Positions 48,499 through 59,791 of a stretch of DNA of 64,000 bases are shown piece after piece (within the stretch, counting starts at the first letter, position 1; each line of letters opens with the position of its first letter). This DNA comes from Spinacia oleracea. Lineage: Eukaryota; Streptophyta; Magnoliopsida; Caryophyllales; Amaranthaceae. The translations under genes and the position numbers were made by a program. The DNA lies in assembly GCF_020520425.1 (NCBI RefSeq), contig NC_079490.1, positions 122,470,715 to 122,534,714 on the forward strand. Reading direction: 5' to 3'. The notes beneath the pieces were generated by a model. The model was not told the origin of the DNA and ran no database searches. It worked only from the letters and a program-made list of their open reading frames with translations.

Positions 48499-51230
48499 AG
48501 GGTATTAGCCCTGACTTTTGTATGCATAGGATACATCTAGATGAAAATCATAAACCATGCATCCAACCTCAGCGTCGTTTGAACCCTGTCATGCAAGATG
48601 TTGTAAAAGCCGAGGTTATGAAATTGCTTGATGCGGGTATTGTGTATGCTGTGTCTGATTCTAAGTGGGTGAGTCCTGTTCAGGTAGTGCCTAAGAAAGG
48701 GGGGACAACTGTGGTGAGAAATGAAAAAAATGAGTTGATACCAACTAGGGTAGTCACAGGTTGGCGCATGTGTATTGATTATAGGCGTCTTAATGTTGCT
48801 ACTAAAAAGGACCATTTTCCCCTTCCCTTCATTGATCAAATGTTAGAAAGGCTGGCCTATCACAAGTTTTTCTGTTATCTGGATGGTTATTCTGGTTTCT
48901 TTCAAATTCCCATACATCCAGACGACCAGGAAAAGACCACCTTCACCTGTCCCTATGGTACCTTTGCATATCGTAGGATGCCTTTTGGTCTGTGTAATGC
49001 ACCTGCTACTTTCCAACGTTGCATGATGAGTATCTGTTCTGATTTTATTGAGTCTATCATGGAAGTGTTTATGGATGATTTTAGCGTCTATGGTACTTCT
49101 TTTGATGCTTGTTTGTTAAATCTGACTAAAGTCTTGAAAATATGTGAAGAGTGTAATTTAGTTTTGAACTGGGAAAAGTGTCATTTCATGGTTACTGAAG
49201 GGGTGGTTTTGGGACATCTGATATCTGATAAGGGCATTCAGGTGGATCGAGCTAAGGTCCAAGTGATTGAACAATTACCCCCTCCAGTTAATGTGAAGGG
49301 TGTTAGAAGTTTTCTTGGTCATGTGGGGTTTTATCGTCGCTTTATCAAGGATTTTTCTAAAATTGTTAAACCACTTACCCAGCTCCTCCTCAAGGATGCC
49401 CCGTTTGTGTTTACTGATGCTTGTCTTGAGGCCTTTGACAGGATTAAACAGGCACTGATTTCGGCTCCCATCATTCGTTCTCCCGAATGGGATCTTCCGT
49501 TCGAGATAATGTGTGATGCAAGTGATTATGCAGTTGGGGCAGTTTTGGGTCAGAGAAAGGAGAAGGTTTTACATGCCATCTATTATGCAAGTAAGACCTT
49601 AGATGAAGCTCAAGTTAATTATGCTACTACTGAGAAGGAGCTTCTAGCCATAGTCTATGCCTTGGACAAGTTTCGCACCTATCTGATTGGGTCCAAGGTG
49701 ATAGTCTATACTGACCATGCGGCTCTTCAGTATCTGCTCTCAAAGAAGGAAGCCAAGCCCAGGCTTATTCGATGGATACTACTGCTACAAGAATTTGATC
49801 TGGAGATTCGCGATAAAAAAGGGGCTGAGAATGTTGTTGCAGATCACCTGTCTAGATTGAGATATGATGATGGTAAAGTGCCTACACCGATCGATGACTC
49901 ATTTCCGGATGATCACTTACTTGCACTTGCCAGTCAGTCACCATGGTTCGCAGATTTTGCTAACTACATTGTAGGGGGTATTCTTCCGGCCGATCTTACA
50001 TATCAACAGAAGAAGAAATTCCTACATGATGTTCGGTTCTATTTCTGGGATGACCCTTATTTGTTTCGTGAGACTGCTGAAGGGTTGTCCAAGCGTTGCG
50101 TTCCGGAATGGGAAGTCCAAGGTATTATCAGTAGGTGTCATTCTTCACCTTATGGTGGTCACCATGGACCGGCAAAGACCAACGCTAAGCTGTCACAATG
50201 TGGTTTTTACTGGCCTACTATGTTCAAGGATGCACAGGCTTTTATTATAGCTTGTGATGCGTGCCAGAGGGCCGGCACTATTTCGAGGAGGTATGAGATG
50301 CCACAGAACGGGATCCTTGAGGTTGAGGTTTTCGATGTGTGGGGAATCGACTACATGGGACCATTCCCATCGTCCAAGGGTAACTTGTATATCCTTGTTG
50401 CTGTAGATTATGTGTCCAAGTGGGTGGAAGCCGTTGCCTCACCTACTAACGATGCTAAGACAGTCATTTCCCTGTTCAAGAAGATCATTTTTCCTAGATT
50501 TGGGGTTCCGCGCGCTTTGATTAGTGATGGAGGGTCACACTTACATGAGAAGCGTCTGGATGCGCTCCTGCGCAAGTATGGGGTTTATCACCGCACCGGG
50601 CTAGCCTACCACCCTCAGACGAGTGGTCAAGTTGAGGTCTCCAACCGGGAGATCAAATCTATCCTTGAGAAGGTGGTAGCGAAGTCTAGGAAGGATTGGA
50701 GCGATAAGCTAGATGATACTCTATGGGCTTACAGAACCGCCTTTAAGACACCTATTGGTACCTCCCCGTATCGGTTGGTGTATGGCAAGGCGTGTCACTT
50801 ACCAGTAGAAATGGAGTATAAGGCTTATTGGGCAATCAAACAGCTCAACATGGATGCAAAGCTAGCCGGTGAGAAGCGGTTACTTCAATTGGGTGAGCTC
50901 GATGAATTCCGACTACAAGCTTATGATAGTGCCCGGATTTATAAGGAAAAGACCAAGAAGTGGCACGAAAATCACATTTTGCATAGAGAGTTCACGGTGG
51001 GCGACAAGGTTCTACTCTTTAATTCTAGGCTTAAGTTATTTCCTGGAAAACTTAAGTCTAGGTGGTCTGGGCCGTTCACCGTGACTATGGTAAGCAAGTT
51101 TGGGTCTATTGAAGTAGAGAATGATAATGTTGAACGATTCAAGGTCAACGGGCAACGTCTGAAGTTGTACCATGATGGGGCTACTGTAGGAGTGGTTGAG
51201 GTCCTTCACCTCAATCCCTCCGCCTCATAA
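48499..51230 (+). CDS. Athila-like pol: RT, RNase H and integrase
   Basis: An uninterrupted frame of 902 codons runs from 48522, continuing the upstream frame after the shift near 48478. RT has [22 protein letters not shown] and [11 protein letters not shown] (FMDD at 49068-49079, about residue 183). RNase H has [13 protein letters not shown] (about 330), [14 protein letters not shown] and [10 protein letters not shown]. Integrase has an HHCC finger ([12 protein letters not shown]...CDACQ, about 540-582), then D in [10 protein letters not shown] in SDGGSH and E in VEVSNRE (about 610, 668 and 704). It would copy element RNA to DNA and insert it. No key residue is missing, but without an intact upstream gag/protease it is probably not expressed as a working polyprotein. 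Confidence 0.95.
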
Positions 51231-51481
51231 ACTGCATATTCAAGGTAACAAGGTCGAGCGGGACCTAGAAATAAACCAGCGCTTTGCGGGAGGCAACCCG
51301 TATTTCATTGCTTTCGATAGTTTAGTTTTTAATTTCTTTGTTTGTGTTTTGTAGCTTTTCCTTTGCTTTTGAGTGGTGAGGAGAGAGTATTACGGCTTTT
51401 TGGGTGTTTGATGATGTACAGGTTTAGCTCTTAAGTACGAAAAAGATAGAAAAAAATTCGTAAGGAGAAAAATTGCTCCTG

Positions 51482-51750
51482 GCCCGCCGGGCGATTGTCG
51501 CCCGACCGGGCGCGCGGAGAATGATGGAAAAAGTTGCTCTCCGCCCGTCGGGCATACCTTCGCCCGACGGGCGGCCAGATACGGGGGATGATTCGCCAAA
51601 TTTTCCGTAGGCCCGACGGGCGGGAGCCGCCCGACCGGGCGCGTGCGGAAAGAAGCAAAAACGTCGCTCTTCGCCTGACGGGCGGCCCTGTGCCCGTCGG
51701 GCGGCTCACGAGCCACAGGCCCGTCGGGCGGGCGTCGGCCCGGCGGGCGA
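51482..51750. repeat. Paired GC-rich hairpin motifs between pol and post-pol ORF
   Basis: Ten GCCCG-N(1-2)-CGGGC motifs (one with a mismatch) occur as five pairs, the members of each pair 17-19 bp apart: starts at about 51482/51499, 51542/51561, 51611/51628, 51674/51691 and 51719/51738. The same motif fills the LTR cluster. Confidence 0.9.
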
Positions 51751-52032
51751 AGGGAGATTTGGCCGAGTTTAACCACGGGATTCCACCCTTTTCTCTTCAC
51801 TTCATCCTCCACTCATCTTCTTCATCCTCTCACAAACCCCATTAACCTTCAAACCCTAGCAACTTCAAACTTCCATATCTCCCTCATCTCTCACTCAAAT
51901 TCATCAATCCACATATCAAAATCATCCTCATCACATCCTCTTCAACCTCCACCAAACAAATTTCACCCTTTCTCACTCCCCACAAAAACCCCAATTCTCA
52001 CCAAAATCTCAAAAACTCATAACTCTTCAACA

Positions 52033-53480
52033 ATGGGTTCAAGGCCAAAAAGAACTTGCACGGGAGCAACAAGGAGACAAGAGGAGTCTTCCACAAGTCG
52101 TCCACCACCACCACCTCAGTTTGCACCGGATTCGGCTTTCCCGACCATGATTCTTGCTAGTGAGGAGCAACAAACTCGCCTTGCACACCTCAAGCTACGG
52201 AAGTAGTCCCTACTCGATTTATTTGTCAGAAAACTTTGCATGATATGGGTATCGAGAAGGATGTTAGGAGATTATTTCATGGGGTGGGCATGAAACATAT
52301 GTTTTCCATGGTTAGGTTGACATTTAGGGATCTTACTCTTGAATTCCTTAGGTCGTTTAATGTTAGAAAGAATGGATACAAGGATGTCACTAGAGTTTCT
52401 TTTAGATTGTTTAATAATGATTATGATATGCCTATAAAGGATTTTGGTGCTATTTTTGGTTTGAATGTGGAGTATAATAGGTTCCCCGGGGAGGGGCATA
52501 ACAATAATGAGGTATGGGGGAAATTGACTGGAGATTTCAATCCTGGTAGCATGCAACATTTGCACGCCTCTAGCGTGCAACACCCCGTCCCTTTTGTTTG
52601 GTTCAGGTTTATGGCTTTTATGAATTTCGGGAGGGACCAAAAGGAGAATGTGAGGAGCACAGAGTTGGAGGTGCTCGGGGGGTATTTGTTGGATAATAAT
52701 GAAGGTTATAGGATGAATTTGGCCCATCACTTGGCCATGCAGTTGCTTACTACTGCCACCCACCGCTATTCGATCGATATTGCCTTAGGGGGTTTGGTCA
52801 CCCACATTGCCATAGCGGTGGCAAACTTTGCTGAGAGGGACCATGCCGCGGTCCGGGGTAACAACCTGCTAGATTTAGAGTATTTTGGGAGCCTTTACAG
52901 GGTGCACTCTGAGTACGGGGAGCTTCTTCCCGGTCAGATGTCATGGATGTTCCAAAGGAACGCTCTCTTTACTCTACCAGACACCACCGGGCTCACCAGT
53001 TTTACTAGGGGTCAGCCCCATTACATATATGTAGGTGAGCAGGCAGCACCCTTAGCCCAGCCCCAGCCCCAGCCACAGCCCGAGGCCGCGCCTCGCACCT
53101 ATTTCCGGAGGGGAGGGCGTAGAGAGAGGGGGTCGGGACAGAGAGGTAGTCCGGCTCCACAGGAGGAGCATGGGTCTTCAGAGGAGTTAGGGGCCATTCA
53201 TGAGAGGCTGGGCAGACTTGAGCTCGGTTTCCATGAGTTCGCCGCGGATCACCAGAGGACTATGTTCCCTTTCTACGATCAGTACGCCAGGCAGGGCTAC
53301 ATTGCCCCAGATCATCTGCACCCTTCCTGGTTTACTTACCCCGCAGAGGGGTACGGAGCCCCCGGTTCCATGGGCACCTTCACGACTACCCACTACGGGG
53401 GTTTTGGAGCGGGCAGTAGCGGCTATGGTGGCCAAGGTGGTGATGATGATGATGGTGATGATGGCCAAGGCCATCAGTGA
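52033..53480 (+). pseudogene. Post-pol ORF of Athila type
   Basis: It starts at an ATG (MGSRPKRTCTGATRRQEES) and runs about 57 codons to a TAG. The downstream frame, open from 52236 to 53480 (414 codons), joins on after a one-base loss near 52203. The folded part contains FLRSFNVRKNGYKDVTRVSF, FRLFNNDYDMPIKDFGAIFG, YRMNLAHHLAMQ and GGLVTHIAIA. I take this to be the protein family annotated in plants as Athila ORF-1, which lies downstream of integrase. The tail is low complexity: QPQPQPQP, RRGGRRERGSGQRG, then a G/Y-rich segment and DDDDGDD. I see no signal peptide or membrane segment, so an envelope role is not supported. Confidence 0.8.
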
Positions 53481-55075
53481 TGCTGTTGATGATGATGATG
53501 GTTCGGTACCCCTTGAGCCAATGAGGACATTATCTGATTTGGTTTGGGGGGGGGGGTTTCACTTTACCTGTACATATTAGGTATGTTTTCCTTTTATTTC
53601 AGCATTTACTTATTGTTGTGTGATTATTTTGGTGTGTTTATTGCTTTCTAGGGTAGTTTATTGCTTTGAAAAAAAAAATACAAAAATACGTTCCGATGAA
53701 TACAATATCATGCTTCCCTGTGCCCCTTGAACGAAAATTGTTTTGATTCTTGGTATTTGATGATGGGCAATGTAGATGTGTCAGCCATGATTTGATATTC
53801 GATTGTTGTGATACCTTAACATGAGTCAACTCTGACTAACTATTTGTGGACTTGGTGCTTGACTAGTTGACTTGGTTAGAATGTGTGATAGCTTCCTGGT
53901 GTGTCATTGATTTTGAGTATTGGTTTGCAACTATTAGTAGTGTTTTATGACTCATATACATGCACATTGTGGAGGACGAAGGCATTTTTTTCTATTTAGG
54001 TAACCTTCAGATGAATTTAGATATATTTGTTCCCTCTTTTTCTACCCGTGTTGTGCTTGTGCCCTTTATTCGGTGACTAACCACATTACAAACCCGTGAT
54101 TTCCCCATTGGTTACTAGTCCCAAGCCTAGCTTGGGGGAGCTTATAGTAGTGAGGTGATGGAGTTGTAGTGTGGTGTATTTTTGAGCATTTTGAGTGTGG
54201 AGAAAAGGAATTCGTCTCATCATGGTTGTTGTTGAAAATGAGTTGAAAATGAAGGAGATGAAAGACCAAAATAAATGTGAAGGTTTCAAAAAGAAAAAAA
54301 AAGAGAAAGAAAAAAAAAAAGAGAGATTGAAAAAAAAAATTGAAGAAAAAAAAAAATTTACTCTCGAAAATTTCAAAGTATTATTTCACTCAAAGTTTCG
54401 TAAGTTCATTATTCCTAGGAGTGATTGGTTTTAATTGTGAAAAAGGCAAGAAAGTATGGTGTTGGTGTTTGTTGTTTCATCATGTGTTGAGTGGGAGGTT
54501 TATGGTCATCATCTTGAGGTTGATCATGGTTATTTAGGATTCATGCTCCCCAAAGCCAAGGCTTTAAAGCTCACATTATACCCAAATTTACCGCACCCTT
54601 ACCTAAGCCTAACATTACAAGCTTTGAAGACCTTCCGACCTTTGTGCATAGAGTCGTACTAATATGAAGGTAGTTGTTTATCAATGCAAGTTATGACATG
54701 GCACATTCCGAGTCGACTACTAGGTTGATTGTATGTTTTTCTAGACACACGAGTGTTGTGAGTTTGGGAGGGCATTGTTCACTTATATGTTGGGAGGGGA
54801 GCGAACGGGTACATCTTTTATCCGCCACATAAATGAGTGACGAGTGTGTGAGCACTAGTCTTGAATTCCATTGTGCATTTGTGGTTCGCTTTGCGTGACG
54901 ACTGTTAAGGTGGATTAGCGATTGAATGGATTTGATTGGTTGACATTGATGCATACTTATTAGATTTTACCTTGGATTATGTTCTCGTTTTTGAAATATG
55001 TTGGGGGTGAAGTTGATCTTGTGTTCATCGATGATTTCCTTGCTTAGGACAAGCAAGGATCTAGCTTGGGGAGGT
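53481..55075 (+). other. Athila-like 3' untranslated region
   Basis: It is non-coding. It has a run of 11 G at 53546-53556, a purine-rich stretch AAAAAGAAAAAAAAAGAGA-like at 54288-54360, and the polypurine tract TTGGGGAGGTT immediately before the LTR (55065-55075). Small open frames here have no domain. Confidence 0.75.
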
Positions 55076-56522
55076 TTGATATGTGCGTTTTATATAGTGT
55101 TTTCACCCCCGTCCCTTAGTACTTTTATGCGTCAAATGAGCTCCTAGGAGCCATTTTAGTACTAATCTGTGTATTTTAGTGTGCCTTGAGTTTCAGGAAT
55201 ACTTAGTGAGAAATTGGTCTTTTTAGGCCCGTTTCTTGATGATTTAGGCCACTACATGATCCCGAGGGAGTTCGGGACGACTTTTGTCAACTTACGGGAG
55301 CCTTAGATGTTCATGATTGAGCCCCGGAAGTTAGACTCGGTGTTGCGGACGAAGAGCCTCCCACCCGGTTGATCTCCCCTCGCCCATCGGGCGAGCAAGC
55401 AGCGAATCAGGACGTCAGAAGGCGCCCGACGGGCGGAGTTTCGCCTGGTGCCCATCGGGCGCCCATCGAAGCCAGCAGCAACGCATTTTCGCTCTTCGCC
55501 CGACGAGCGAGAGCCGCCCGACCGGGCGCGTGCAGATGGATTCGAAGTGTCTCCCTCCGCCCGGCGGGCAGGCCTGCGCCCGACGGGCGGGATTCGAGCT
55601 GGTCGCCCGACGGGCGGACGGGCGCCCGACCGGGCGACGACAACCCATGACGTCTCATGCGCGCGGTTTACTTAACATTTCCGGTTTTTCTTAATGCTTT
55701 TTGGGCTAAACTATAAATACACCCCTTAGTTAATTTATGGAGACATCTTATTATCTCATATTCTAGTATTAAACACTTAGTTTTTCTCTCTAATTTGTTC
55801 TAAACACTTAGTTTATTTTCAATAAAAAATTCAAGCTTTCATTTTCCATTGTTCTTCAATTAGGTATTATTCTTTATTTCAATTCTTTGTTTAAGCTTTA
55901 ATTATGTTTTCAATCATGCCAATTGCTTTGTTTATTGTTAATATGCTTGAGTAGTTTAATTTCTAGGGTTTGGGGATCCATGAATGATATGAAGGGATAT
56001 TGAATAATCATAATTGTTGGCATTACAATTGATTCCTATTGATTGGTTTATTCCACTATACAATTAGATTTGCGCAGGTTTAATTGTGGTAGTTATGCAA
56101 TATCAAATTAAGATTCAAGAGATGCAATTTGATGTTTAGGCTTGTGTCAATAGGTGGAATTAGAGTTAATACGTAGCGAGAGCCCGTTAATTCTAAGTCT
56201 ATGATTAATATCGATTTGAGAAAGCATGCTAATCTAATTAATTACTTTGTTGATTATCGTGATTGTTCATTGTTCTGGATTGTTATTTGTTGGTGAACCT
56301 ATGCCCTAGATTCCTTAATATATTGATTCATCCTTGTTTAATTATCGTTCGTTGTCTTAGCATATAAACCACCAACCAATTCTTGTTCACAATAGTTTAG
56401 ATTAATTAATTGATAGTAGAAAGAACGCCTGTTTTCCTGTGGATTCGATCCTGACTTCCCTTGCTACCTAGCTAGTGGACCTTAGGTTATTTTTGATTAG
56501 GTGATACGACTTAAGCCTGTCA
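55076..56522 (+). repeat. Athila-like 3' LTR
   Basis: 1447 bp with the same ends as the 5' LTR; TATA box at 55712-55719; followed by the TSD GTCTA (56523-56527). Between about 55455 and 55530 it has a segment (CATCGAAGCCAGCAGCAACGC...) that does not match the 5' LTR. Confidence 0.95.
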
Positions 56523-56691
56523 GTCTACATCTCTGTCATCCATGCCTTCTCACAATAATGCTGGGCAAACAAAATGCTTAGCCACTAGACAAAGATTGGC
56601 TACTCCCCATAGCTCAAAAAATAACATTTCCAGAAAAATAAACATATGAGAAAGCAAGGGCTGCAAGATCCTGTAACAGGCCAAAACTTAC

Positions 56692-56850
56692 CTTGTGCTG
56701 TGACCGTTCATCTTGAATAGATACTGTCAGTCCAAAAGGAATATGAGTTATCCTCACAGCACTGTTTGTAGTATTAGCATGCTGACCACCTGAACCCCTA
56801 GAGCGGTAAGTATCAATTCTCAAATCATCACTTCTCAATTGGACATCTAC
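56692..56850 (-). CDS. Exon of an organellar class-I peptide chain release factor
   Basis: A 159-bp, 53-codon phase 0 exon has good splice sites on both sides (TTTTTTCTTTAG|GTAGATGTC and CACAAG|GTAAGT on the minus strand). Its protein contains [20 protein letters not shown] and later [11 protein letters not shown]. This is the core of bacterial-type release factors, which hydrolyse peptidyl-tRNA at stop codons. GGQ is the catalytic motif, and the wording fits the mitochondrial/plastid RF1 type. It has no stop. Small departures from the usual consensus (SRG before SGG, PFG) are visible. I find no other exon in the window. It may be an exon of a real gene whose intron took the 24-kb insertion, or a captured fragment or pseudogene. 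Confidence 0.8.
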
Positions 56851-56852
56851 CT

Positions 56853-57448
56853 AAAGAAAAAATTTAAATAAACTCATTGTGTAAGTGTCACAAAGATTAC
56901 GCCCTGCAATCCAGTAAAGCACAAATTCCAAACGATTCAAATTCTTACAGTTTGTAAAGTATATCTTGATAACACTGAAAAAGGCTCGGTTAGAACAAAT
57001 TATTGTGTTTTGAACAAATTCTTATGTCCCTATACCCGAATTTATCCAAACTTGAACCTGAAAATTGCGTGGAACCGGACCGAACCCGTTTCCTACAAAA
57101 AGCATCCAAGCCATAATTTAAGCCATTATAATTTGTAAGAGCATATATATGTGCCTGAAATAATTTAAAGTTGTCAAATGGGTACTTAACTTTTTTTTTT
57201 TATCCATACCTGCTTTCACACAAATAATGTCTTCCCTACTTTGGGGTTGTTTCTCAGTTTTAATTATATCCTTCATTTTCTGGCAGCCTAACATTGACTT
57301 TGTATTATATAGTTTTGTTACTTATTAGTTTATTAGATTCAGTATGAAGGTACTATATTTGATTCTTGGTTGTAGAGTTCTACTTTGACATGTTTATGTG
57401 AATGGTGGTTGGTTTTTGCCAACCCTTTTTGTTGTTGTTTCTTTTTTA
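56853..57448. other. Non-coding sequence between release-factor exon and next ORF
   Basis: It is AT-rich and has no domain-bearing frame. It contains a run of 11 T at 57190-57200 and, at its right end, a T-rich splice acceptor (TTTCTTTTTTAG, 57438-57449). The Helitron 5' terminus may lie here, but I cannot place it. Confidence 0.5.
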
Positions 57449-57449
57449 G

Positions 57450-57949
57450 CCTGTATGTTATCATGCAAAATTCACTTTTTCCAAAATTTATTTTGTAAAA
57501 AGAAAATGAAGAATGGCAGGAAGCTTTTCAGTATTAGTTTCACAACGTTGCTTGGACAAATTGTTGATTGGTATGGTCTTCCTAGACCCCTATATAGACA
57601 ATACTACAAAGCCAAAAGAAACAAGTACAAGGTCATTGTGAAGCTTACAATTAACAAGGAAGAGTTACCAATCAAAGTTTATAGTAAACTACACAAAGAC
57701 ATTGCACAAGCCTCCGAAGATGCAGTAAAACAAGTAGTCAAAATTATACAGCAAACACATAATTTTGACGTTGATGATGTGAACTATGAAGTATGCATGC
57801 AACAAAGGAAAAGAAGGCGTATAACTGAGATTAAACTAGCCACGGAAGAGATGAGCTTCAATGATCTTAAGCGAAGCTACTTTGAAGTTTGTGATGAGAA
57901 TAGAATTATCATACAACGTCTACAAAATTTAGGGGGTTTACGTAATTAG
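57450..57949 (+). CDS. Unknown protein with double-stranded-RNA-binding-motif-like region
   Basis: This open frame ends at a TAG at 57947-57949. It probably begins as an internal exon after the acceptor TTTCTTTTTTAG. An in-frame ATG at 57506 (MKNGRKLF) could also serve as start. The segment from TTLLGQIVDWYGLPRPLYRQ through YKVIVKLTI and SKLHKDIAQASEDAVKQVV has the helix, GLP-x-P-x-Y, beta strands, SK, and Ala-rich helix pattern of a dsRNA-binding motif. It is followed by a basic patch (QQRKRRR) and an acidic/hydrophobic helix. It lies on the same strand, 330 bp upstream of the Helitron gene, and could be a companion gene or a captured host fragment. The motif call is by eye. Confidence 0.45.
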
Positions 57950-58281
57950 AGAAATATCTACTATGTCCAACTATATCGATAGAAATATGTTTTTAGATGT
58001 AGGCTGGATTTATGCTTGCACTCCCAATAAGTTTCTAAAATGTAAGCTGGAGTTATGTTTGCATTTCCAATGAATAACTGAGGTTACAATCTTATGTTTC
58101 CTCGAATGAACCTTATCTTTGTCTTCCTTTACTTGCCATGTATGTATATTTTGATCACAATAATATATTTCAGCACATAACTTTTGATGACCAGATTCAT
58201 TCCTTTTAACTTTTATTCAAATACTTTGCGCCAGTACCCCGTGCTAAAAGAATTTTGTGCTCAATTTTTGCAGATTGAAAA

Positions 58282-58426
58282 ATGTTTGGTGGTAAAGACA
58301 ATGCCAAACATGCTCGATTGATAAGAAAACATATACTTGCCCAAAGGAGAAATCGACGAGCATTAGCCTCTTCTCCGTTCCCGAGAGAACACAGGGTCGC
58401 AATACAAAACTTGGAATCACCAAATG
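58282..58426 (+). CDS. Helitron gene exon 1 (basic repeat module)
   Basis: It follows the acceptor TTTTTGCAG at 58265-58273, and its ATG at 58282 is the first in frame. It encodes MFGGKDNAKHARLIRKHILA then QRRNRRALASS, and ends in phase 1 at PNG with donor G|GTACAA. The KDNAK.ARL.RK.IL.QRRN.R core recurs in the next three exons. The function is unknown; the strong basic charge suggests nucleic-acid contact (inference). Confidence 0.6.
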
Positions 58427-58510
58427 GTACAAAGTTTTATTGTATCTCATATTTCGAGTTGCTTGATTTCTTTGTTTAAAAAGTTTCACTGATCCCATTT
58501 CAATCCGCAG

Positions 58511-58714
58511 GTACTCGGCAAAGACAAATTTTGGGACTTAATGTCCAACAACAAATACACCAATCTGCCAGACTGCATATAGATGATGGTAAAGACATAG
58601 CTAAACTTGCTCGATTCTTAAGAAAAAATATACTTATCCAAAGGAGAAATGGACGCGCACCAACCTCTAGATCGTCGGCCATAGATGTTAGAAGACTGGT
58701 GACTTCTAGCATTG
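58511..58714 (+). CDS. Helitron gene exon 2 (repeat module)
   Basis: Acceptor CCGCAG and donor ATTG|GTAAGG; phase 1 at both ends. It encodes a Q-rich lead (TRQRQILGLNVQQQIHQS), then DGKDIAKLARFLRKNILIQ, RRNGRAPTS and DVRR. It is homologous to exons 3 and 4. Confidence 0.65.
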
Positions 58715-58921
58715 GTAAGGGTAAACTGAATAACAAAATATATGACTTATATTTGAAAAAAAAACATATATTTGTATTGATGTGCATTCAATAATATACA
58801 TTTCATCCAACTGAAACAACTGAGAATCACCAAATAGCACAAAGTAGGAATTGTATCTCATTTTTGAAGTTGGTAGATTCATTTGTTTTTAAAATGACCC
58901 TGGTCACATTTCGAACCACAG

Positions 58922-59137
58922 GTATTCGACAAACACAAAATTTGGAACCTCATGTCCAACAACAAATACATCAATCTGGCAGAGTGAAAGTTGCTGATGG
59001 TAAAGACAACGCTAAATTTGCTCGATTGGTTAGAAAAAATATACTTACCCAAAGGAGAAATCTACGTGCCTCAACCTGTATACCGTCATCCAGAGATGTT
59101 AGAAGGCCCTTTAGAAGACATGTGGCTGCTAGCATTG
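58922..59137 (+). CDS. Helitron gene exon 3 (repeat module)
   Basis: Acceptor ACCACAG and donor ATTG|GTAAGG; phase 1 at both ends. It encodes IRQTQNLEPHVQQQIHQSGR, then DGKDNAKFARLVRKNILTQ, RRNLRAST and SSRDVRRPF. The preceding intron contains a decayed copy of the short exon type seen at 59651 (ATCCAACTGAAAC...GAATCACCAAATAG). Confidence 0.65.
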
Positions 59138-59347
59138 GTAAGGGTAATTGAATAACCAAAGATATGACTTATATTTGGAAAAAACATAACAAACAAGTCT
59201 TAAATCATATATATTCAGTGATATACATTGGATCCAACTCAAATAACCCAGAATCACCAAATGGCGCAAAGTTGAATTGTATCTCATATTTGTAGTTGTT
59301 ACATTTGTTTGTTTTAAAATCGACTCTGATCAGATGTTGAACCGTAG

Positions 59348-59563
59348 GCATTCAGCAAAGACAAAGTTTGGAGCTCCCTGGTCAACATCAAATACAACAA
59401 TCTGCCGAACTGCAAATGGACAATGGAAAAGAAAAAACTAAACTCGCTGGATTGCTAAGAAAACATATACTTACCCAAAGGAGAAATCGACGCGTATCAA
59501 CCTCTACACCGTCCTCCAGGGACGTTAGAAGACCCGTTGGAAGACCCGTGACTACTAGCATTG
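59348..59563 (+). CDS. Helitron gene exon 4 (repeat module)
   Basis: Acceptor CCGTAG and donor ATTG|GTAAGC; phase 1 at both ends. It encodes IQQRQSLELPGQHQIQQSAE, then NGKEKTKLAGLLRKHILTQ, RRNRRVSTS and SSRDVRRPVGRP. The intron before it also has a decayed short-exon copy (ATCCAACTCAAAT...GAATCACCAAATGG). Confidence 0.65.
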
Positions 59564-59650
59564 GTAAGCGTAAATTGAATAACTAAAGATATTACTTATA
59601 TTTGAATAAATGTAACAAACAAGTCTTAAATCTTATGTATTCGGTAATAG

Positions 59651-59791
59651 ATATTGCATCCAGCTCAAACACTATTCCACCTGCTCCAAGTCGTGGAAGA
59701 AAATGGACCCGTCAAAGTGAGAATGGACTACTGGCCACATCAGCGGAGGCACAACGAACGACCGCATATCAAAACTCAGAATCACCCACTG
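59651..59791 (+). CDS. Helitron gene exon 5
   Basis: Acceptor TCGGTAATAG and donor ACTG|GTAAAA; phase 1 at both ends. It encodes IASSSNTIPPAPSRGRKWTR and ends QNSESPTG. It is the intact version of the short exon whose relics sit before exons 3 and 4. Confidence 0.55.

Larger units (their letters stand above)
32336..56522 (+). mobile_element. Athila-like Ty3/gypsy retrotransposon carrying a nested copia element
   Basis: LTRs of 1444 bp (32336-33779) and 1447 bp (55076-56522) are flanked by the same 5 bp, GTCTA (32331-32335 and 56523-56527). The PBS is TGGCGCCGTTGCCGGGGA. The order of parts is gag, protease, RT, RNase H, integrase, a post-pol ORF, a 3' untranslated region and a polypurine tract. 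The FMDD reverse transcriptase string, the PBS and the extra ORF downstream of integrase point to the Athila group. Total span is 24.2 kb, of which 34818-46567 is the copia insertion with its rearranged filler. The element itself is defective: stops and frameshifts lie in gag, between gag/protease and RT, and in the post-pol ORF. Confidence 0.95.

Noticed and set aside
51390..51845. Open frames of 92-140 codons across 51390-51845
   Set aside because: They come from the GC-rich hairpin motif array and have no domain; no strand is favoured.
52236..53480. Envelope gene of a retrovirus-like element
   Set aside because: No signal peptide, hydrophobic fusion segment or transmembrane helix is visible.
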